Of a stretch of DNA of 64,000 nucleotides, positions 44,852 to 54,698 are shown one piece after another. The translations under genes were made by a program, and so were the position numbers. The notes under the pieces were generated by a model. That model did not search any database, was not told the DNA's origin, and was given only the letters and a program-made list of their open reading frames with translations. Origin of the DNA: Ensifer sp. BR816 (GTDB taxonomy: Bacteria; Pseudomonadota; Alphaproteobacteria; Rhizobiales; Rhizobiaceae); contig NZ_KB905370.1 of the NCBI RefSeq assembly GCF_000378985.1, positions 5,268,799 through 5,332,798 of the forward strand. Direction: 5' to 3'. Every line of letters starts with the position of its first letter. Position 1 is the stretch's first letter.

Positions 44852-46969
44852 CTATGGTCGCACTTCGACTCCCAGCGCGCCTCGCTCATCCGTTTCCGCT
44901 GGGAGATCCAGATCCCGAATTGCCGCGACTATTGCCACAGGCATAGCAATGCCGATGCCAACAAGAGCGGCGATACCGACGCCCGAGGGATTGATGCTGC
45001 TTCGATCGACCGGATCGACATAGGTGAAATCGAAGTTCCACGCGGAGTTGCGTTCGATGCTGTCGGCGGCTTTCAGATAGGCACCAATGTCTTCCAGAGG
45101 GACCTGCCCTTGCGTGCGAAAGCGCCATTCCAGTTCAAATTCGGTCGGAAGGCTCGACCAGCTTACCCTAAGTGAGGCGCGCGGGTCATGGACGTCTGCA
45201 TTTTCCGACAGGGTGAAGCGCGCTTTGAGGTTCGTTACCGTGACCTTGTGGCTCTTGTGAACCGGAGGGCCGAGAGCAATCGGCCCTATACGTCCGACTG
45301 TGGTAGGCCTCGGCATGCTGCTCACGCCGATATCTGCCCGCAACGGGAAATTCTTTCCGAGGCCGTTGGCAACTAGTGAGGCGGAGGGGAGCTCGTAGGC
45401 TTCCTTTGTCTTCAGGACATTGAGGTCTCGGTCATCCGCCGTGTCGAGCGCAGCTGTGCTTTTGATGCCCGGATAGGAGCGGTTGTAATATTCAAGGTAG
45501 TCGTCGGCGAGTTTCGCCTTCGAGGTGCTTGCAAGCCTGCGGCGCATGTTGTCGGCGTCGCCGTTGCGGTAGACAGTATCTACGGTAAGCACCAGGGGCT
45601 CGCCAACCCGCATCGGGAACGCAAATCGTTCCTCGATAGACTGGGTCGGCTCCAACAGTTCCTTCTCCGGAATTTTCTCGAGCGCGGCTCCGGAGGCGAC
45701 CAGCGGCAATGCAAAGCCATAGTCGGGGGGAACAATGTTCGCCGCGCGCCCACCCTGCAGATAGTCCGTCGCGTCGAGCCACCAGACCCGTTCGCCTATC
45801 ATCGCCTTGACGATCGCATGGTCGAAAGCCTGAAGCGCTGGAACGGCTTGTTCAAGCGCCTTGCCTCCATCGATGTCCGTGAGAGCCACCTCGGCTTCGA
45901 TACCCAGGCGACGCAGGGCTGAAACGAGGAGCAGCGCCTTGTCCTTGCAGTCGCCGAAGCCGCTGGCCAGCACCGTCTCGGGACGGCGTGGAACATAGGA
46001 ACCTGATCCCATCGACAGGCTGACGTAGCGGATCTCGTCCTGGATCAGTCGCAATGCGGCAATGAGACGATCCTCGAGTGCAGCATGGCGGACCGCGATA
46101 TCGTTGATCTTCGCCTCGAAATCGGCTGGGAAGCTCTCCGCCGGTTGATAGAAGGGCAGGACGGCATCGACGACTGGCTGCCAGTCGAATTCTGAAGATA
46201 TCTCCATGAAGCGGAAATTAGGATAGTCGACCGGCAGATAGTCCTGGTATTTCACCGGTGCAGGATTGGTTATTTCCCACGTATAGGTCGTCTCGGCTCC
46301 AGCCTTTGTCACGCTTGGCTTCAGGTCGGTCCTGACCGCGCGTATGTTGAGCGGTTCTTTTGTCGGCCAAATGAGCCTTTCCCTAATTCGGCCGACGGGC
46401 TCGCTCCATTCAGCCGAGAATCGCGTGAATAGCAGGTTCTTCGCCACGGTGGGCGTGACTTCATAGGTCGTGGAATAATCCACGATATCGCCAACGCGGA
46501 CATCGTTGAGATCGACATGTGCCGTCAGGCGGCCGTCGAAAATGCCTCTTTCGGAATCCGTCTCCCGACGGAATATTTCGAACTCCGCCTCAGGGAGCTT
46601 GTCGATGACAACACCGTCTCTGATGATCGCCAGTCGGTTGAAGAAGAGCTTGTGGCGCGAAGGATCGAATTCGATGTCCAGTCGCGCTCCGCTCTCTAGG
46701 CCGGGCCGGTCAGTCACCTTATAGGCCAGGCGCTCGAACACCGAGTACCCGCCCTCTCTATGCCGGATCTGAGTGTCCGCCAAGAGGTAGGCTATGCCGT
46801 TCCTGATCTCGGCGCTGCGCGCCGGATCAAGCTCAGGAATGCCGACCATCTCCGCCCAGTTTTCGGCTGGCGCCTTGTGGACTTGCTCGTCCGCCCTGAT
46901 CGGGGAATCAGAGCCTACCAGTGCCCAGACAAGGACAAGAAGAAAAACGAATAATCTGCAACGCTCCAT
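44852..46969 (-). CDS. DUF3857 and transglutaminase-like membrane/periplasmic protein
   Basis: The 705 residues begin with a hydrophobic export segment (CRLFVFLLVLVWALVGS). A DUF3857 domain covers roughly residues 55-220. A transglutaminase-like domain follows, with catalytic Cys in SGFGDCKDKALLLVSALR, His in FDHAIVKAMI and Asp in VWWLDATDY. Near the C-terminus a membrane helix (VGIAALVGIGIAMPVAIVAA) leaves a short tail. The substrate is unknown. The sequence looks less GC-rich than its neighbours and lies between gatA and gatB, which suggests later insertion. ATG 46969 starts the export segment. Confidence 0.85.
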   Translation of the reverse strand: MERCRLFVFLLVLVWALVGSDSPIRADEQVHKAPAENWAEMVGIPELDPARSAEIRNGIAYLLADTQIRHREGGYSVFERLAYKVTDRPGLESGARLDIEFDPSRHKLFFNRLAIIRDGVVIDKLPEAEFEIFRRETDSERGIFDGRLTAHVDLNDVRVGDIVDYSTTYEVTPTVAKNLLFTRFSAEWSEPVGRIRERLIWPTKEPLNIRAVRTDLKPSVTKAGAETTYTWEITNPAPVKYQDYLPVDYPNFRFMEISSEFDWQPVVDAVLPFYQPAESFPADFEAKINDIAVRHAALEDRLIAALRLIQDEIRYVSLSMGSGSYVPRRPETVLASGFGDCKDKALLLVSALRRLGIEAEVALTDIDGGKALEQAVPALQAFDHAIVKAMIGERVWWLDATDYLQGGRAANIVPPDYGFALPLVASGAALEKIPEKELLEPTQSIEERFAFPMRVGEPLVLTVDTVYRNGDADNMRRRLASTSKAKLADDYLEYYNRSYPGIKSTAALDTADDRDLNVLKTKEAYELPSASLVANGLGKNFPLRADIGVSSMPRPTTVGRIGPIALGPPVHKSHKVTVTNLKARFTLSENADVHDPRASLRVSWSSLPTEFELEWRFRTQGQVPLEDIGAYLKAADSIERNSAWNFDFTYVDPVDRSSINPSGVGIAALVGIGIAMPVAIVAAIRDLDLPAETDERGALGVEVRP

Positions 46970-47034
46970 TGACCGGACTCGTAAGTTAAGTCGCTTCGTT
47001 CTTTCGGTCATGGAACGCCCCCCGCGAGGGGGCA

Positions 47035-47061
47035 TTACCGGGACTCGGACGGAAGAAACAT
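47035..47061 (-). CDS. 8-codon leader peptide frame before the DUF3857 gene (MFLPSESR)
   Basis: The frame encodes MFLPSESR and stop TAA, with CGGAGT five bases before the ATG. A GC hairpin (GCCCCC-TCGC-GGGGGC) follows the stop directly. The main gene starts 65 bases later. It is the second copy of the leader found at 44716-44742. A candidate promoter (CTTGAC 47103-47098, weak -10 CGATCC 47080-47075, spacing 17) would start the RNA about seven bases before the micro-ORF. Confidence 0.6.
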   Translation of the reverse strand: MFLPSESR

Positions 47062-47232
47062 GAACACTCCGTTGGGATCGCAAGATTTTCGGAAAACGTC
47101 AAGGTTGCATAGGTGGTGGGCGCTGCATCATTGCGAGCGTGCCGGCTGTGGCGCGCCTCACAAGCCTTGCACCACAGAACCAATTGCTCTACCGAGAAAC
47201 CTCAAAATTCAGGCTTCAAAGAAGAGCATGAG

Positions 47233-48735
47233 ATGAGCATCGTCGACGTCCGCACTCCCGATCCGAAACGCTTCATTCCCGGCGCGACCGGCGACTGGGA
47301 GGTCATCATCGGCATGGAAGTTCATGCTCAGGTGCTGAGCAATTCGAAGCTGTTCTCCGGAGCGTCGACCGAGTTCGGCAACGCGCCGAACGCTAATGTC
47401 TCGCTGGTCGACGCGGCAATGCCCGGCATGCTGCCGGTCATCAACGAGGAATGCGTCAAGCAGGCCGTGCGCACCGGCCTCGGCCTGAAAGCCAAGATCA
47501 ACCATCGCTCGATCTTCGACCGGAAGAACTATTTCTATCCGGACCTGCCGCAGGGCTACCAGATCTCGCAATACAAGGATCCGATCGTCGGCGAAGGCAA
47601 GATCGTGATTTCGATCGGTCCGGACCGCCAGGGCCAGTTCGAGGATGTCGAGATCGGCATCGAGCGCCTGCACCTGGAACAGGACGCCGGCAAGTCGATG
47701 CATGACCAGCATCCCTCCATGTCCTATGTCGACCTCAACCGCTCGGGCGTCGCCCTGATGGAGATCGTCTCGAAGCCCGACCTGCGTTCGTCGGACGAGG
47801 CCAAGGCCTATCTCACCAAGCTGCGCTCGATCCTGCGCTATCTCGGCACCTGCGACGGCAACATGGACGAGGGCTCGATGCGCGCCGACGTCAACGTCTC
47901 GGTACGCCGCCCGGGCGAGGCGTTCGGCACGCGCTGCGAGATCAAGAACGTCAACTCCATCCGCTTCGTCGGCCAGGCGATCGAGTATGAGGCCCGTCGC
48001 CAGATCGGCATCCTCGAGGATGGCGGCGCGATCGACCAGGAAACCCGGCTCTTCGACCCGAACAAGGGCGAGACGCGGTCGATGCGCTCCAAGGAAGATG
48101 CGCACGACTACCGCTATTTCCCCGATCCGGATCTGTTGCCGCTCGAATTCGACGACGCCTTCGTGGATGCGCTTAAAACCGACCTTCCGGAACTGCCGGA
48201 CGACAAGAAGGAACGCTTCGTACGGGATCTTGGCCTTTCGGTGTATGATGCCTCGGTTCTGGTTTCGGAAAAGGCGATCGCCGACTATTTCGAGGCCGTG
48301 GCCGAGGGGCGCGACGGCAAGATTGCCGCGAACTGGGTGATCAACGACCTGCTGGGCGCCTTGAACAAAGCCGGCAAAGCCATTGAAGCGACTCCGGTTT
48401 CGGCGGCGCAGCTCGGGGGTATCATCGACCTCATCAAGGCCGAGACGATCTCCGGCAAGCTCGCCAAGGATCTTTTCGAAATCCTGTGGAACGAAGGCGG
48501 CGATCCTGCGGAAATCGTCGAGAGCCGCGGCATGAAGCAGGTCACCGATACCGGTGCGATCGAGAAGGCCGTTGACGAAATCATTGCCGCCAACCCGGAC
48601 CAGGTGGAGAAGGCCAAGGCCAAGCCGTCGCTGGCCGGCTGGTTCGTCGGACAGGTGATGAAGGCAACCGGCGGCAAGGCGAACCCGCAGGCGGTGCAGT
48701 CCCTCGTCAAGGCCAAGCTCGGCATCGAGGAGTGA
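47233..48735 (+). CDS. gatB: aspartyl/glutamyl-tRNA amidotransferase subunit B
   Basis: GatB activates the tRNA-bound acid with ATP and channels ammonia from GatA. The 500 residues contain [54 protein letters not shown] and the tRNA-binding YqeY-like tail ([18 protein letters not shown]). ATG 47233 gives the S. meliloti-type length. The stop touches the next gene region within a few bases. Confidence 0.96.
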   Translation: MSIVDVRTPDPKRFIPGATGDWEVIIGMEVHAQVLSNSKLFSGASTEFGNAPNANVSLVDAAMPGMLPVINEECVKQAVRTGLGLKAKINHRSIFDRKNYFYPDLPQGYQISQYKDPIVGEGKIVISIGPDRQGQFEDVEIGIERLHLEQDAGKSMHDQHPSMSYVDLNRSGVALMEIVSKPDLRSSDEAKAYLTKLRSILRYLGTCDGNMDEGSMRADVNVSVRRPGEAFGTRCEIKNVNSIRFVGQAIEYEARRQIGILEDGGAIDQETRLFDPNKGETRSMRSKEDAHDYRYFPDPDLLPLEFDDAFVDALKTDLPELPDDKKERFVRDLGLSVYDASVLVSEKAIADYFEAVAEGRDGKIAANWVINDLLGALNKAGKAIEATPVSAAQLGGIIDLIKAETISGKLAKDLFEILWNEGGDPAEIVESRGMKQVTDTGAIEKAVDEIIAANPDQVEKAKAKPSLAGWFVGQVMKATGGKANPQAVQSLVKAKLGIEE

Positions 48736-48737
48736 CG

Positions 48738-49235
48738 ATGTTCTTCGTCCGCACGGCAAGCGAGCGCGACCTCGAAAAGGTTCGCGCTCTGCTGGCTGAG
48801 ACATGGCATGCGACCTACGACACGTTCTATGGCGCCGAGAAGGTCGAAGAATTGACTGCCAATTGGCATTCGATGAATGCTCTCAGAGCTCGGCTGCAGC
48901 GCAAGAATGCGGAATTCGTCGTCGCGGACAATGGCGGCGAGATTGCCGGCATGGGCTTTGCTGCCATGTCGGACACGCTTAAAAAGACAGTCATCCTTCA
49001 TCAGCTCTACGTCTTGCCGAAATACCAGCGGCAGGGGATCGGCCGCGACATGTTCGCCGAACTCGAAACCTGCTTTCCGGATGCCGAGCGCATGCGGCTG
49101 GAGGTCGAGCCGGAAAACCTGCGTGCGCTGGCCTTCTATCACGCGCATGGGTTTTCGGAAGTCGGGCGGACTGGCAACTGCGGCGATGAACAATCCGGCA
49201 TCCCTGCACTGATCCTCGAGAAACGCCTTGTCTGA
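48738..49235 (+). CDS. GNAT-family N-acetyltransferase
   Basis: The 165 residues follow the GNAT plan: RTASERDLEKVRALLAETW at the start, then LYVLPKYQRQGIGRDMFAEL (acetyl-CoA loop QRQGIG) and EVEPENLRALAFYHAHGFSE. The substrate is unknown. It starts two bases after the gatB stop (a GTG overlapping that stop is an alternative), so co-transcription with gatB is likely. Confidence 0.87.
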   Translation: MFFVRTASERDLEKVRALLAETWHATYDTFYGAEKVEELTANWHSMNALRARLQRKNAEFVVADNGGEIAGMGFAAMSDTLKKTVILHQLYVLPKYQRQGIGRDMFAELETCFPDAERMRLEVEPENLRALAFYHAHGFSEVGRTGNCGDEQSGIPALILEKRLV

Positions 49236-49423
49236 CCTTGGATAGGGGCGGCGAATTGCCGCTGAACGTCCTGGGGGCGAGCGCAGCCTTTTCGGCTTCA
49301 GGATACGGGTGAAATGACCCGCGGCCCGGTGGAATCGCTGGACAAGGCATGAGCGGCACGGCATAAGCGGGACGAGATGTTGATATCCGGCTGTCTCCCA
49401 TCGGCCGGTAAAGGACGATGCCC

Positions 49424-49819
49424 ATGAAGCTCCTGTTGCAGATATTCACCTGGTGGAACGGACAGACCATCGGTACGCGCTTTCATACCTGGCGCAACGG
49501 CCAGCGTGTCGGCGAAGACGAGCTCGGCAATGTCTACTACCAGGGCGGCAAGGATTCCGAGGGTCGCACACGGCGCTGGGTGATCTACAATGGCCCGGCG
49601 GAAGCGTCTGCCATCCCTCCGGGCTGGCATGGGTGGATGCATCACCGCACCGATATTTCGCCCGCCGACGAGAAGTACGCCGCACGCGAATGGCAGCAGC
49701 CGCATCGCCCTAACCCGACCGGCACGCCCAACGCCTACCGGCCGCAAGGTTCGCTGGCCAATGCCGGCCGGCGCCCGCGCGTGACCGGCGACTACGACGC
49801 CTGGACGCCGCGCTCATGA
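49424..49819 (+). CDS. NDUFA12-type complex I accessory subunit
   Basis: The roughly 131 residues match the NDUFA12/B17.2 family: FTWWNGQTIGTRFHTWRNG, VGEDELGNVYYQG, RRWVIYNGPAEASAIPPGWHGWMHH and a proline-rich tail. In alphaproteobacteria this protein is an accessory subunit on the peripheral arm of complex I, as in mitochondria. It is encoded far from the nuo operon at the start of this window. ATG 49418 is an alternative start two codons earlier. Confidence 0.92.
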   Translation: MKLLLQIFTWWNGQTIGTRFHTWRNGQRVGEDELGNVYYQGGKDSEGRTRRWVIYNGPAEASAIPPGWHGWMHHRTDISPADEKYAAREWQQPHRPNPTGTPNAYRPQGSLANAGRRPRVTGDYDAWTPRS

Positions 49820-49952
49820 TCGGATGAAGAGGCGGGCGCGCCCGCCAGCTTCGATCTCACTTCATGGGAAATCGATCACGGCGCAGCCACATTTCGGGTT
49901 TAGCGCCTGAAGGTCTATTCGGAACAAACAGCATCGCAGGGGATTGGCGGGA

Positions 49953-50405
49953 ATGGCAGGTTTCTGTCTGCGGAATTTGATCGGCCGGACGGCCCGGTGC
50001 GCGGGTCGTTCGCTTCTCCTGGCTCTGCCATTGATCTCCGCCGTCGAGCCGGCACGCGCCACGCGTCTCTCCAATGCCGTTGCCGTCTTTTCCGGCATCG
50101 ACAAGATCACCGGCCGCATTACCACCTTTGACGTCTATATCGGCGAGACGGTGCAATTTGGCGCGCTTCAGGTGACTCCGCACGTCTGCTACAGCCGCGA
50201 CGAGACGGAAGCGCCGAAGACCACCACCTTCGTCGACGTCGACGAGATCACGCTTGACCGCAAGATACGCCGTATCTTCACCGGCTGGATGTTTGCCGAC
50301 AGCCCGGGCCTCAACGCCGTCGAGCATCCCGTCTATGACGTTTGGCTGCAGTCCTGCAAGCCGACCTCCGACGTTCCCGCGCCAGATAGCGCGGCGAAGC
50401 AATAG
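49953..50405 (+). CDS. DUF2155 periplasmic protein
   Basis: The 150 residues begin with a long signal-type segment (GRSLLLALPLISAVEPARA) and continue with VFSGIDKITGRITTFDVYIGE, TPHVCYSRDETEAP and RIFTGWMFADSPGLNAVEHPVYDVWLQSCK, the DUF2155 pattern with two cysteines. Function unknown. In alphaproteobacteria it commonly lies near the NDUFA12-like gene, as here. Confidence 0.9.
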   Translation: MAGFCLRNLIGRTARCAGRSLLLALPLISAVEPARATRLSNAVAVFSGIDKITGRITTFDVYIGETVQFGALQVTPHVCYSRDETEAPKTTTFVDVDEITLDRKIRRIFTGWMFADSPGLNAVEHPVYDVWLQSCKPTSDVPAPDSAAKQ

Positions 50406-50512
50406 GTCCCACGGCCGGCGTCAATCACAACTTTTCGATTGTTGGCCCCGCGCTGGGGTGGGGGGAAAAGTGTGGGCGGGTTTCCGCCTCTATCCGCTGA
50501 CTTATTGGAGTT

Positions 50513-50570
50513 GATAACGTCTATGATTCTGGGTCGATTCGACCCAGAATCATAGTGATCTCGCGTTATC
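50513..50570. repeat. long perfect inverted repeat with three GANTC sites
   Basis: A 17-base arm (CTATGATTCTGGGTCGA, 50521-50537) and its exact complement (50539-50555) are separated by one base. An outer pair GATAACG/CGTTATC (50513-50519 and 50564-50570) extends it. Three GANTC sites, the target of the CcrM methylase, lie inside. It sits between the convergent DUF2155 and DUF2167 genes and probably ends both transcripts, although there is no T run. Confidence 0.75.
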
Positions 50571-51498
50571 AGGTGGCAGGCGGCGATTTGCGGCCGAAGA
50601 AGCCTTTGAAGTAGCGCACGGCTGCCCCGCCGGCGAGGACGACCAGTATGCCGCCCTTCTTCAGGAAGGCCAGAGCGACCGCGAGAATGCCGGCCTTGGC
50701 GGCGAGCTTTGCGCCCGCGCCCGCCGCAATCAGGCCGGCCATGCCATAGGCGGCAACCTTGTCGCCCTCCTTGAAGTCCGCATAGGCCTTGCCCTGATCG
50801 AAATGCACCATGCCCGTGACGCTCGGCAGGCCGGCCTTGATTTCTTCGAGCTGGTTCAGGCCGGCGATGAAATTCATCTGAAGCACACCTTCTCGACCGA
50901 GGATGCGGACCGAATAGTTGAGCGTGTGTGGCGCGCTTTGGTCCTTCCCGAAGATCAAGTCGCGTGCCCAATGCATGGTGTGGGTTGCAAGATCGTAGTG
51001 GGGCGGGGAGGCCCAGCCGACCAGAGTGATCGGATCGTAGCCTTCCTTCTCCCGTTCCACGTTGCTCTCGGCGGTGGCCTCCTTCAATTGCGCGAGCAGG
51101 TCGTCGAAATCGGTCGTGAGCGCATCGGCGTCAGATACGTAGCCGTCTTCGGCATAATCGATCGCCGAGCCCCATCCGCCTTCTGCTTCCGGTGCATACT
51201 TGGCCGGAAGGATCATGCCGAGATAGCCATCGGCCGATTGCGGCGGATTGCCCCAGAGTTCGACAAGAACCTTTCGCGTGTCCGCCGGATCTAGGAAGTA
51301 GAATTCCTCAGGAACTTGCAATTGCGCATTGGCGCCGGAAAGCGTGACGGCTCCCTGCTTGAAATCCAGGGATTCCACCACCGCTGCGGCTTCCGGCGGC
51401 AGGTTCGACGGAGCGCCGAACATCTCCTGATAGGTCTTCGCATGCGAGCCCGTGGTGAGAGCGGTGAGAATGCAGCACGCCAATAAAAGTCGATTCAT
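50569..51498 (-). CDS. DUF2167 membrane-anchored protein
   Basis: The 309 residues have a signal peptide (LLLACCILTALTTGSHA), a periplasmic DUF2167 domain (PEEFYFLDPADTRKVLVELWGNPP; ILPAKYAPEAEGGW; VGWASPPHYDLATHTMHWARDL) and two C-terminal membrane helices (GLIAAGAGAKLAAKAG and GILVVLAGGAAVRYF). Function unknown. It stands alone, convergent with DUF2155. Confidence 0.9.
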   Translation of the reverse strand: MNRLLLACCILTALTTGSHAKTYQEMFGAPSNLPPEAAAVVESLDFKQGAVTLSGANAQLQVPEEFYFLDPADTRKVLVELWGNPPQSADGYLGMILPAKYAPEAEGGWGSAIDYAEDGYVSDADALTTDFDDLLAQLKEATAESNVEREKEGYDPITLVGWASPPHYDLATHTMHWARDLIFGKDQSAPHTLNYSVRILGREGVLQMNFIAGLNQLEEIKAGLPSVTGMVHFDQGKAYADFKEGDKVAAYGMAGLIAAGAGAKLAAKAGILAVALAFLKKGGILVVLAGGAAVRYFKGFFGRKSPPAT

Positions 51499-51618
51499 CT
51501 AAAAGCCCCTCAATGGAAATCGGACCTTAGACGAGTGCAAGAGACGTTTGCAACTTCGGAGAGCGAAATCCAGAGGTTATCGTCGTGGTTGGCCGATGAA
51601 TGCCGCAGGGCCTGAGGC

Positions 51619-52233
51619 CTAAAAATGGAGATTGGGCGAAGCGATCGCCCTGGCAAGCAGGAGGTCATATTGGGCCTTCGGCACGTCGACGGCGCCGAAT
51701 GATTTCAAGTGCTCGGTGGTAAACTGCGTGTCGAGCAGCTGGAAGTGCTTGGCGCGAAGCCGCTCGACGAGATGAACGAGGCAGATTTTCGAGGCATCCG
51801 TGCGCAGCGAGAACATGCTTTCACCGAAGAAAGCCGCCCCGAGCGAGACGCCATAGAGGCCGCCGACAAGCCTGTCGCCCTCCCAGGCCTCGACGCTGTG
51901 GGCATAACCCATGCGGTGCAATGCCGCGTAGAGGGAGCGGATCTTGTCGTTGATCCAGGTCGTGGGCCGGCCGGGTGCAGGCGTCGCGCATCCCTCGACG
52001 ACCGCTTCGAAGGCCGTATCGAAGCGGATATCGAAAGGGCGCCTCCGAATCGTCTTGGACAGGCTGCGGGAGACGTGAAACCGATCCAGCGGGATGACGC
52101 CGCGCATCTCCGGCTCGACCCAGAAGAGCTCTGGATCGTCGGCCGAGTCGGCCATCGGAAAAAGACCGATGGAATAGGCGCGCAACAACATGTCCGGGGT
52201 GATTTCCGGTTGTTTGCTGCGCGGTCCTTTCAA
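51619..52233 (-). CDS. aat: leucyl/phenylalanyl-tRNA--protein transferase
   Basis: Aat adds Leu or Phe to proteins with N-terminal Lys or Arg, feeding them to ClpS/ClpAP. The 204 residues show the family signature: [35 protein letters not shown], then [28 protein letters not shown] and [16 protein letters not shown]. The start appears to be TTG at 52233 ([10 protein letters not shown]), nine bases after accC. Confidence 0.94.
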   Translation of the reverse strand: MKGPRSKQPEITPDMLLRAYSIGLFPMADSADDPELFWVEPEMRGVIPLDRFHVSRSLSKTIRRRPFDIRFDTAFEAVVEGCATPAPGRPTTWINDKIRSLYAALHRMGYAHSVEAWEGDRLVGGLYGVSLGAAFFGESMFSLRTDASKICLVHLVERLRAKHFQLLDTQFTTEHLKSFGAVDVPKAQYDLLLARAIASPNLHF

Positions 52234-52242
52234 TCTCGTACC

Positions 52243-53586
52243 CTATGCGGACGTTGCGGCCAGATGGTGTTCCAGCCAGTGGATATCGTAATCACCGTTG
52301 GCGATATCCTGATTGTTTATCAACTCCTGGAAAAGCGGCAAGGTCGTCTTGATTCCATCAATGACAAACTCATCGAGCACCCGGCGCAGCCGCATCATGC
52401 ATTCTACGCGCGTCCGTCCATGGACGATCAGCTTGCCGATCAGGCTGTCGTAATAGGGCGGAATGCGATAGCCCTGGTAGGCGCCGCTGTCGACGCGCAC
52501 GCCGAGGCCGCCCGGCGCGTGAAAATGCGTGATCGTGCCCGGGGAGGGGACGAAGGTGCGCGCATCCTCGGCATTGATGCGGCATTCGATGGCGTGGCCG
52601 GAGAACACGACGTCTTCCTGCTTGACCGAGAGGCCGCCGCCCGATGCCACGCGGATCTGTTCATGCACGAGGTCGATGCCGGTGATCGCTTCGGTGATCG
52701 GATGCTCGACCTGGAGACGCGTGTTCATTTCGATGAAGTAGAATTCGCCGTCCTCGTAGAGGAACTCGATCGTGCCGGCGCCGCGATACTTCATCTTCTT
52801 CATTGCGTCGGCGCAGACCTGGCCGATCTTCATGCGCTGCTCGACGTTGAGCGCCGGGGAATTCGCTTCTTCCCAGACCTTCTGGTGGCGGCGCTGCAGC
52901 GAGCAGTCGCGCTCGCCGAGATGGATGGCATTGCCTTCGCCGTCGCCAACGATCTGGATTTCGATATGGCGCGGCCTTCCGAGGAATTTCTCCATATAGA
53001 CCGCGTCATTGCCGAAGGCGGCAGCCGCCTCGGCGCGTGCCGTTGCAACGGCATGCTCGAGATCCTCCTCGGTCCTGGCGACCTTCATGCCGCGTCCACC
53101 GCCGCCTGCCGTGGCCTTGATCAGGACCGGGAAGCCGATCTCGCGGGCGACCTTGAGCGCGTTCTCCGGCTTCACTTCGCCGTCGGAACCGGGAACGACC
53201 GGGATGCCGAGTTCTTCCGCGGTCTTCTTGGCGGTGATCTTGTCGCCCATCAGGCGGATGTGCTCGGCCGTCGGGCCGATGAAGGTGATGCCGTGCGCCT
53301 CGAGGATGTCGGCGAACTTGGCGTTTTCCGAAAGGAAGCCATAACCCGGATGCACCGCGTCCGCCCCGGTGATCTCACAGGCGGCGACGATCTGATGGAT
53401 GTTCAGATAGCTCTCGCGAGACGGCGGAGGTCCGATGCATACGCTTTCGTCCGCCAGCCGGACATGCATGGCATCGCTGTCTGCCGTCGAATGCACGGCA
53501 ACCGTCGCGATACCGAGCTCCTTGCAGGCGCGCAGCACACGCAGAGCGATTTCGCCGCGATTGGCAATGAGAATTTTCGAGATCAT
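52243..53586 (-). CDS. accC: acetyl-CoA carboxylase biotin carboxylase subunit
   Basis: AccC carboxylates the biotin on AccB using ATP and bicarbonate. The 447 residues have [18 protein letters not shown] at the start, the ATP-grasp glycine loop ([14 protein letters not shown]), [10 protein letters not shown] and [21 protein letters not shown] 53586 was preferred over GTG 53592 because it fits family length. It lies 13 bases after accB, in the order aroQ-accB-accC. Confidence 0.96.
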   Translation of the reverse strand: MISKILIANRGEIALRVLRACKELGIATVAVHSTADSDAMHVRLADESVCIGPPPSRESYLNIHQIVAACEITGADAVHPGYGFLSENAKFADILEAHGITFIGPTAEHIRLMGDKITAKKTAEELGIPVVPGSDGEVKPENALKVAREIGFPVLIKATAGGGGRGMKVARTEEDLEHAVATARAEAAAAFGNDAVYMEKFLGRPRHIEIQIVGDGEGNAIHLGERDCSLQRRHQKVWEEANSPALNVEQRMKIGQVCADAMKKMKYRGAGTIEFLYEDGEFYFIEMNTRLQVEHPITEAITGIDLVHEQIRVASGGGLSVKQEDVVFSGHAIECRINAEDARTFVPSPGTITHFHAPGGLGVRVDSGAYQGYRIPPYYDSLIGKLIVHGRTRVECMMRLRRVLDEFVIDGIKTTLPLFQELINNQDIANGDYDIHWLEHHLAATSA

Positions 53587-53599
53587 CGCCACCGTGCCT

Positions 53600-54079
53600 T
53601 TATTCGATCACGATCAGAGGTTCGCCATATTCGACCGGGGCGGCATCTTGCACGAGAATTTGCGTTACCTTGCCGGAGCGGGGGGCCGGGATCTGGTTCA
53701 TCGTCTTCATGGCCTCGATGATCAGGATCGTCTGGCCTTCCTTGACCGTCGCACCGACCTCGATGAAGGGGCGGGCGCCGGGGGCCGGGGAGAGATAGGC
53801 AGTGCCGACCATCGGCGCCGTTACCGCGTTCTTCGCGTTATGGCCGCCTTCGGCTGCGGCGGCGGGTGCCGCGATGGGTGCAGGTGCAGCGGCAACGGCC
53901 GCCGGCAGCTGATAGCTGGGCATTGCCGCCATGGGCATCGCAACGGGCGTGCCGTTCCGCGAGACGCGGATGCGCAGGTCGTCCTGTTCCACTTCGATCT
54001 CGGTCAGGTCGGTGTCCTTGAGGATATTGGCGAGATCGCGGATCAGCGCCTGATCGATACCCGGTTTCTTGTCAGCCAT
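53600..54079 (-). CDS. accB: biotin carboxyl carrier protein of acetyl-CoA carboxylase
   Basis: AccB carries biotin between the carboxylase and the carboxyltransferase. The 159 residues have an N-terminal helical part ([20 protein letters not shown]), an Ala/Pro-rich linker, and a C-terminal biotinyl domain with the target lysine in [13 protein letters not shown] near residue 124. BirA at 5.8-6.5 kb should modify it. Confidence 0.96.
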   Translation of the reverse strand: MADKKPGIDQALIRDLANILKDTDLTEIEVEQDDLRIRVSRNGTPVAMPMAAMPSYQLPAAVAAAPAPIAAPAAAAEGGHNAKNAVTAPMVGTAYLSPAPGARPFIEVGATVKEGQTILIIEAMKTMNQIPAPRSGKVTQILVQDAAPVEYGEPLIVIE

Positions 54080-54102
54080 GGGATATGAGCCTCGTGTACT
54101 TC

Positions 54103-54549
54103 TTATTTCGACGTGTTTGTCAGGTTCTTTAGCGCATGCAGCGCCAGAATGTAACTCTGCGCGCCGAAGCCGCAGATCACGCCCTTGACGGCCGGCGCAA
54201 TCATCGACTTGTGGCGGAATTCTTCGCGCGCATGGATGTTGGAAAGATGCAGTTCCACGACGGGAACGGCGATCGCGCGAATGGCATCGTGCATGGCGAT
54301 CGAGGTGTGCCCATAGGCGGCCGGATTGATGGCGACGCCGGCGGCCCTTTCGCCTGCCTCGTGCAGCCAGTCGACCAGTACGCCCTCGATGTTCGATTGG
54401 CGGAAATCGACGTCGAAGCCCAGGAGCTTCCCCTCCGCTTTGCACATCGCCTCGATGTCGGCCAAGGTCTGGCCGCCGTAGATGCCTGGTTCGCGCTTGC
54501 CGAGGGCATTCAGGTTTGGGCCATTCAGCACAAAAATCGTCGAGGGCAT
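54103..54549 (-). CDS. aroQ: type II 3-dehydroquinate dehydratase
   Basis: AroQ converts 3-dehydroquinate to 3-dehydroshikimate. The 148 residues carry FVLNGPNLNALGKREPGIYG (with the active-site tyrosine), QSNIEGVLVDWLHEA, INPAAYGHTSIAMHDAI and VELHLSNIHAREEFRHKS. It leads an apparent aroQ-accB-accC unit, with 23 bases to accB. Confidence 0.96.
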   Translation of the reverse strand: MPSTIFVLNGPNLNALGKREPGIYGGQTLADIEAMCKAEGKLLGFDVDFRQSNIEGVLVDWLHEAGERAAGVAINPAAYGHTSIAMHDAIRAIAVPVVELHLSNIHAREEFRHKSMIAPAVKGVICGFGAQSYILALHALKNLTNTSK

Positions 54550-54698
54550 AAGGGATTCCGGTCCAATGATGGGAGGTTACCTATAGACCGATGGTTCGGC
54601 GAGGGAAAGCCCCTCGGGTTCCCAGGGGATTTGTCCACAAGTCATAGGCTGATAGGTGGGCGAGAGCGGCATCGAGGCGTCCCGCTTCGGCGTTTGGG

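Noticed and set aside
47168..47204. tRNA-like fragment on the minus strand (GGTAGAGCAATTGGTTC)
   Set aside because: It resembles a D-arm but no acceptor stem, anticodon arm or T-arm could be paired around it; at best a chance match or remnant.
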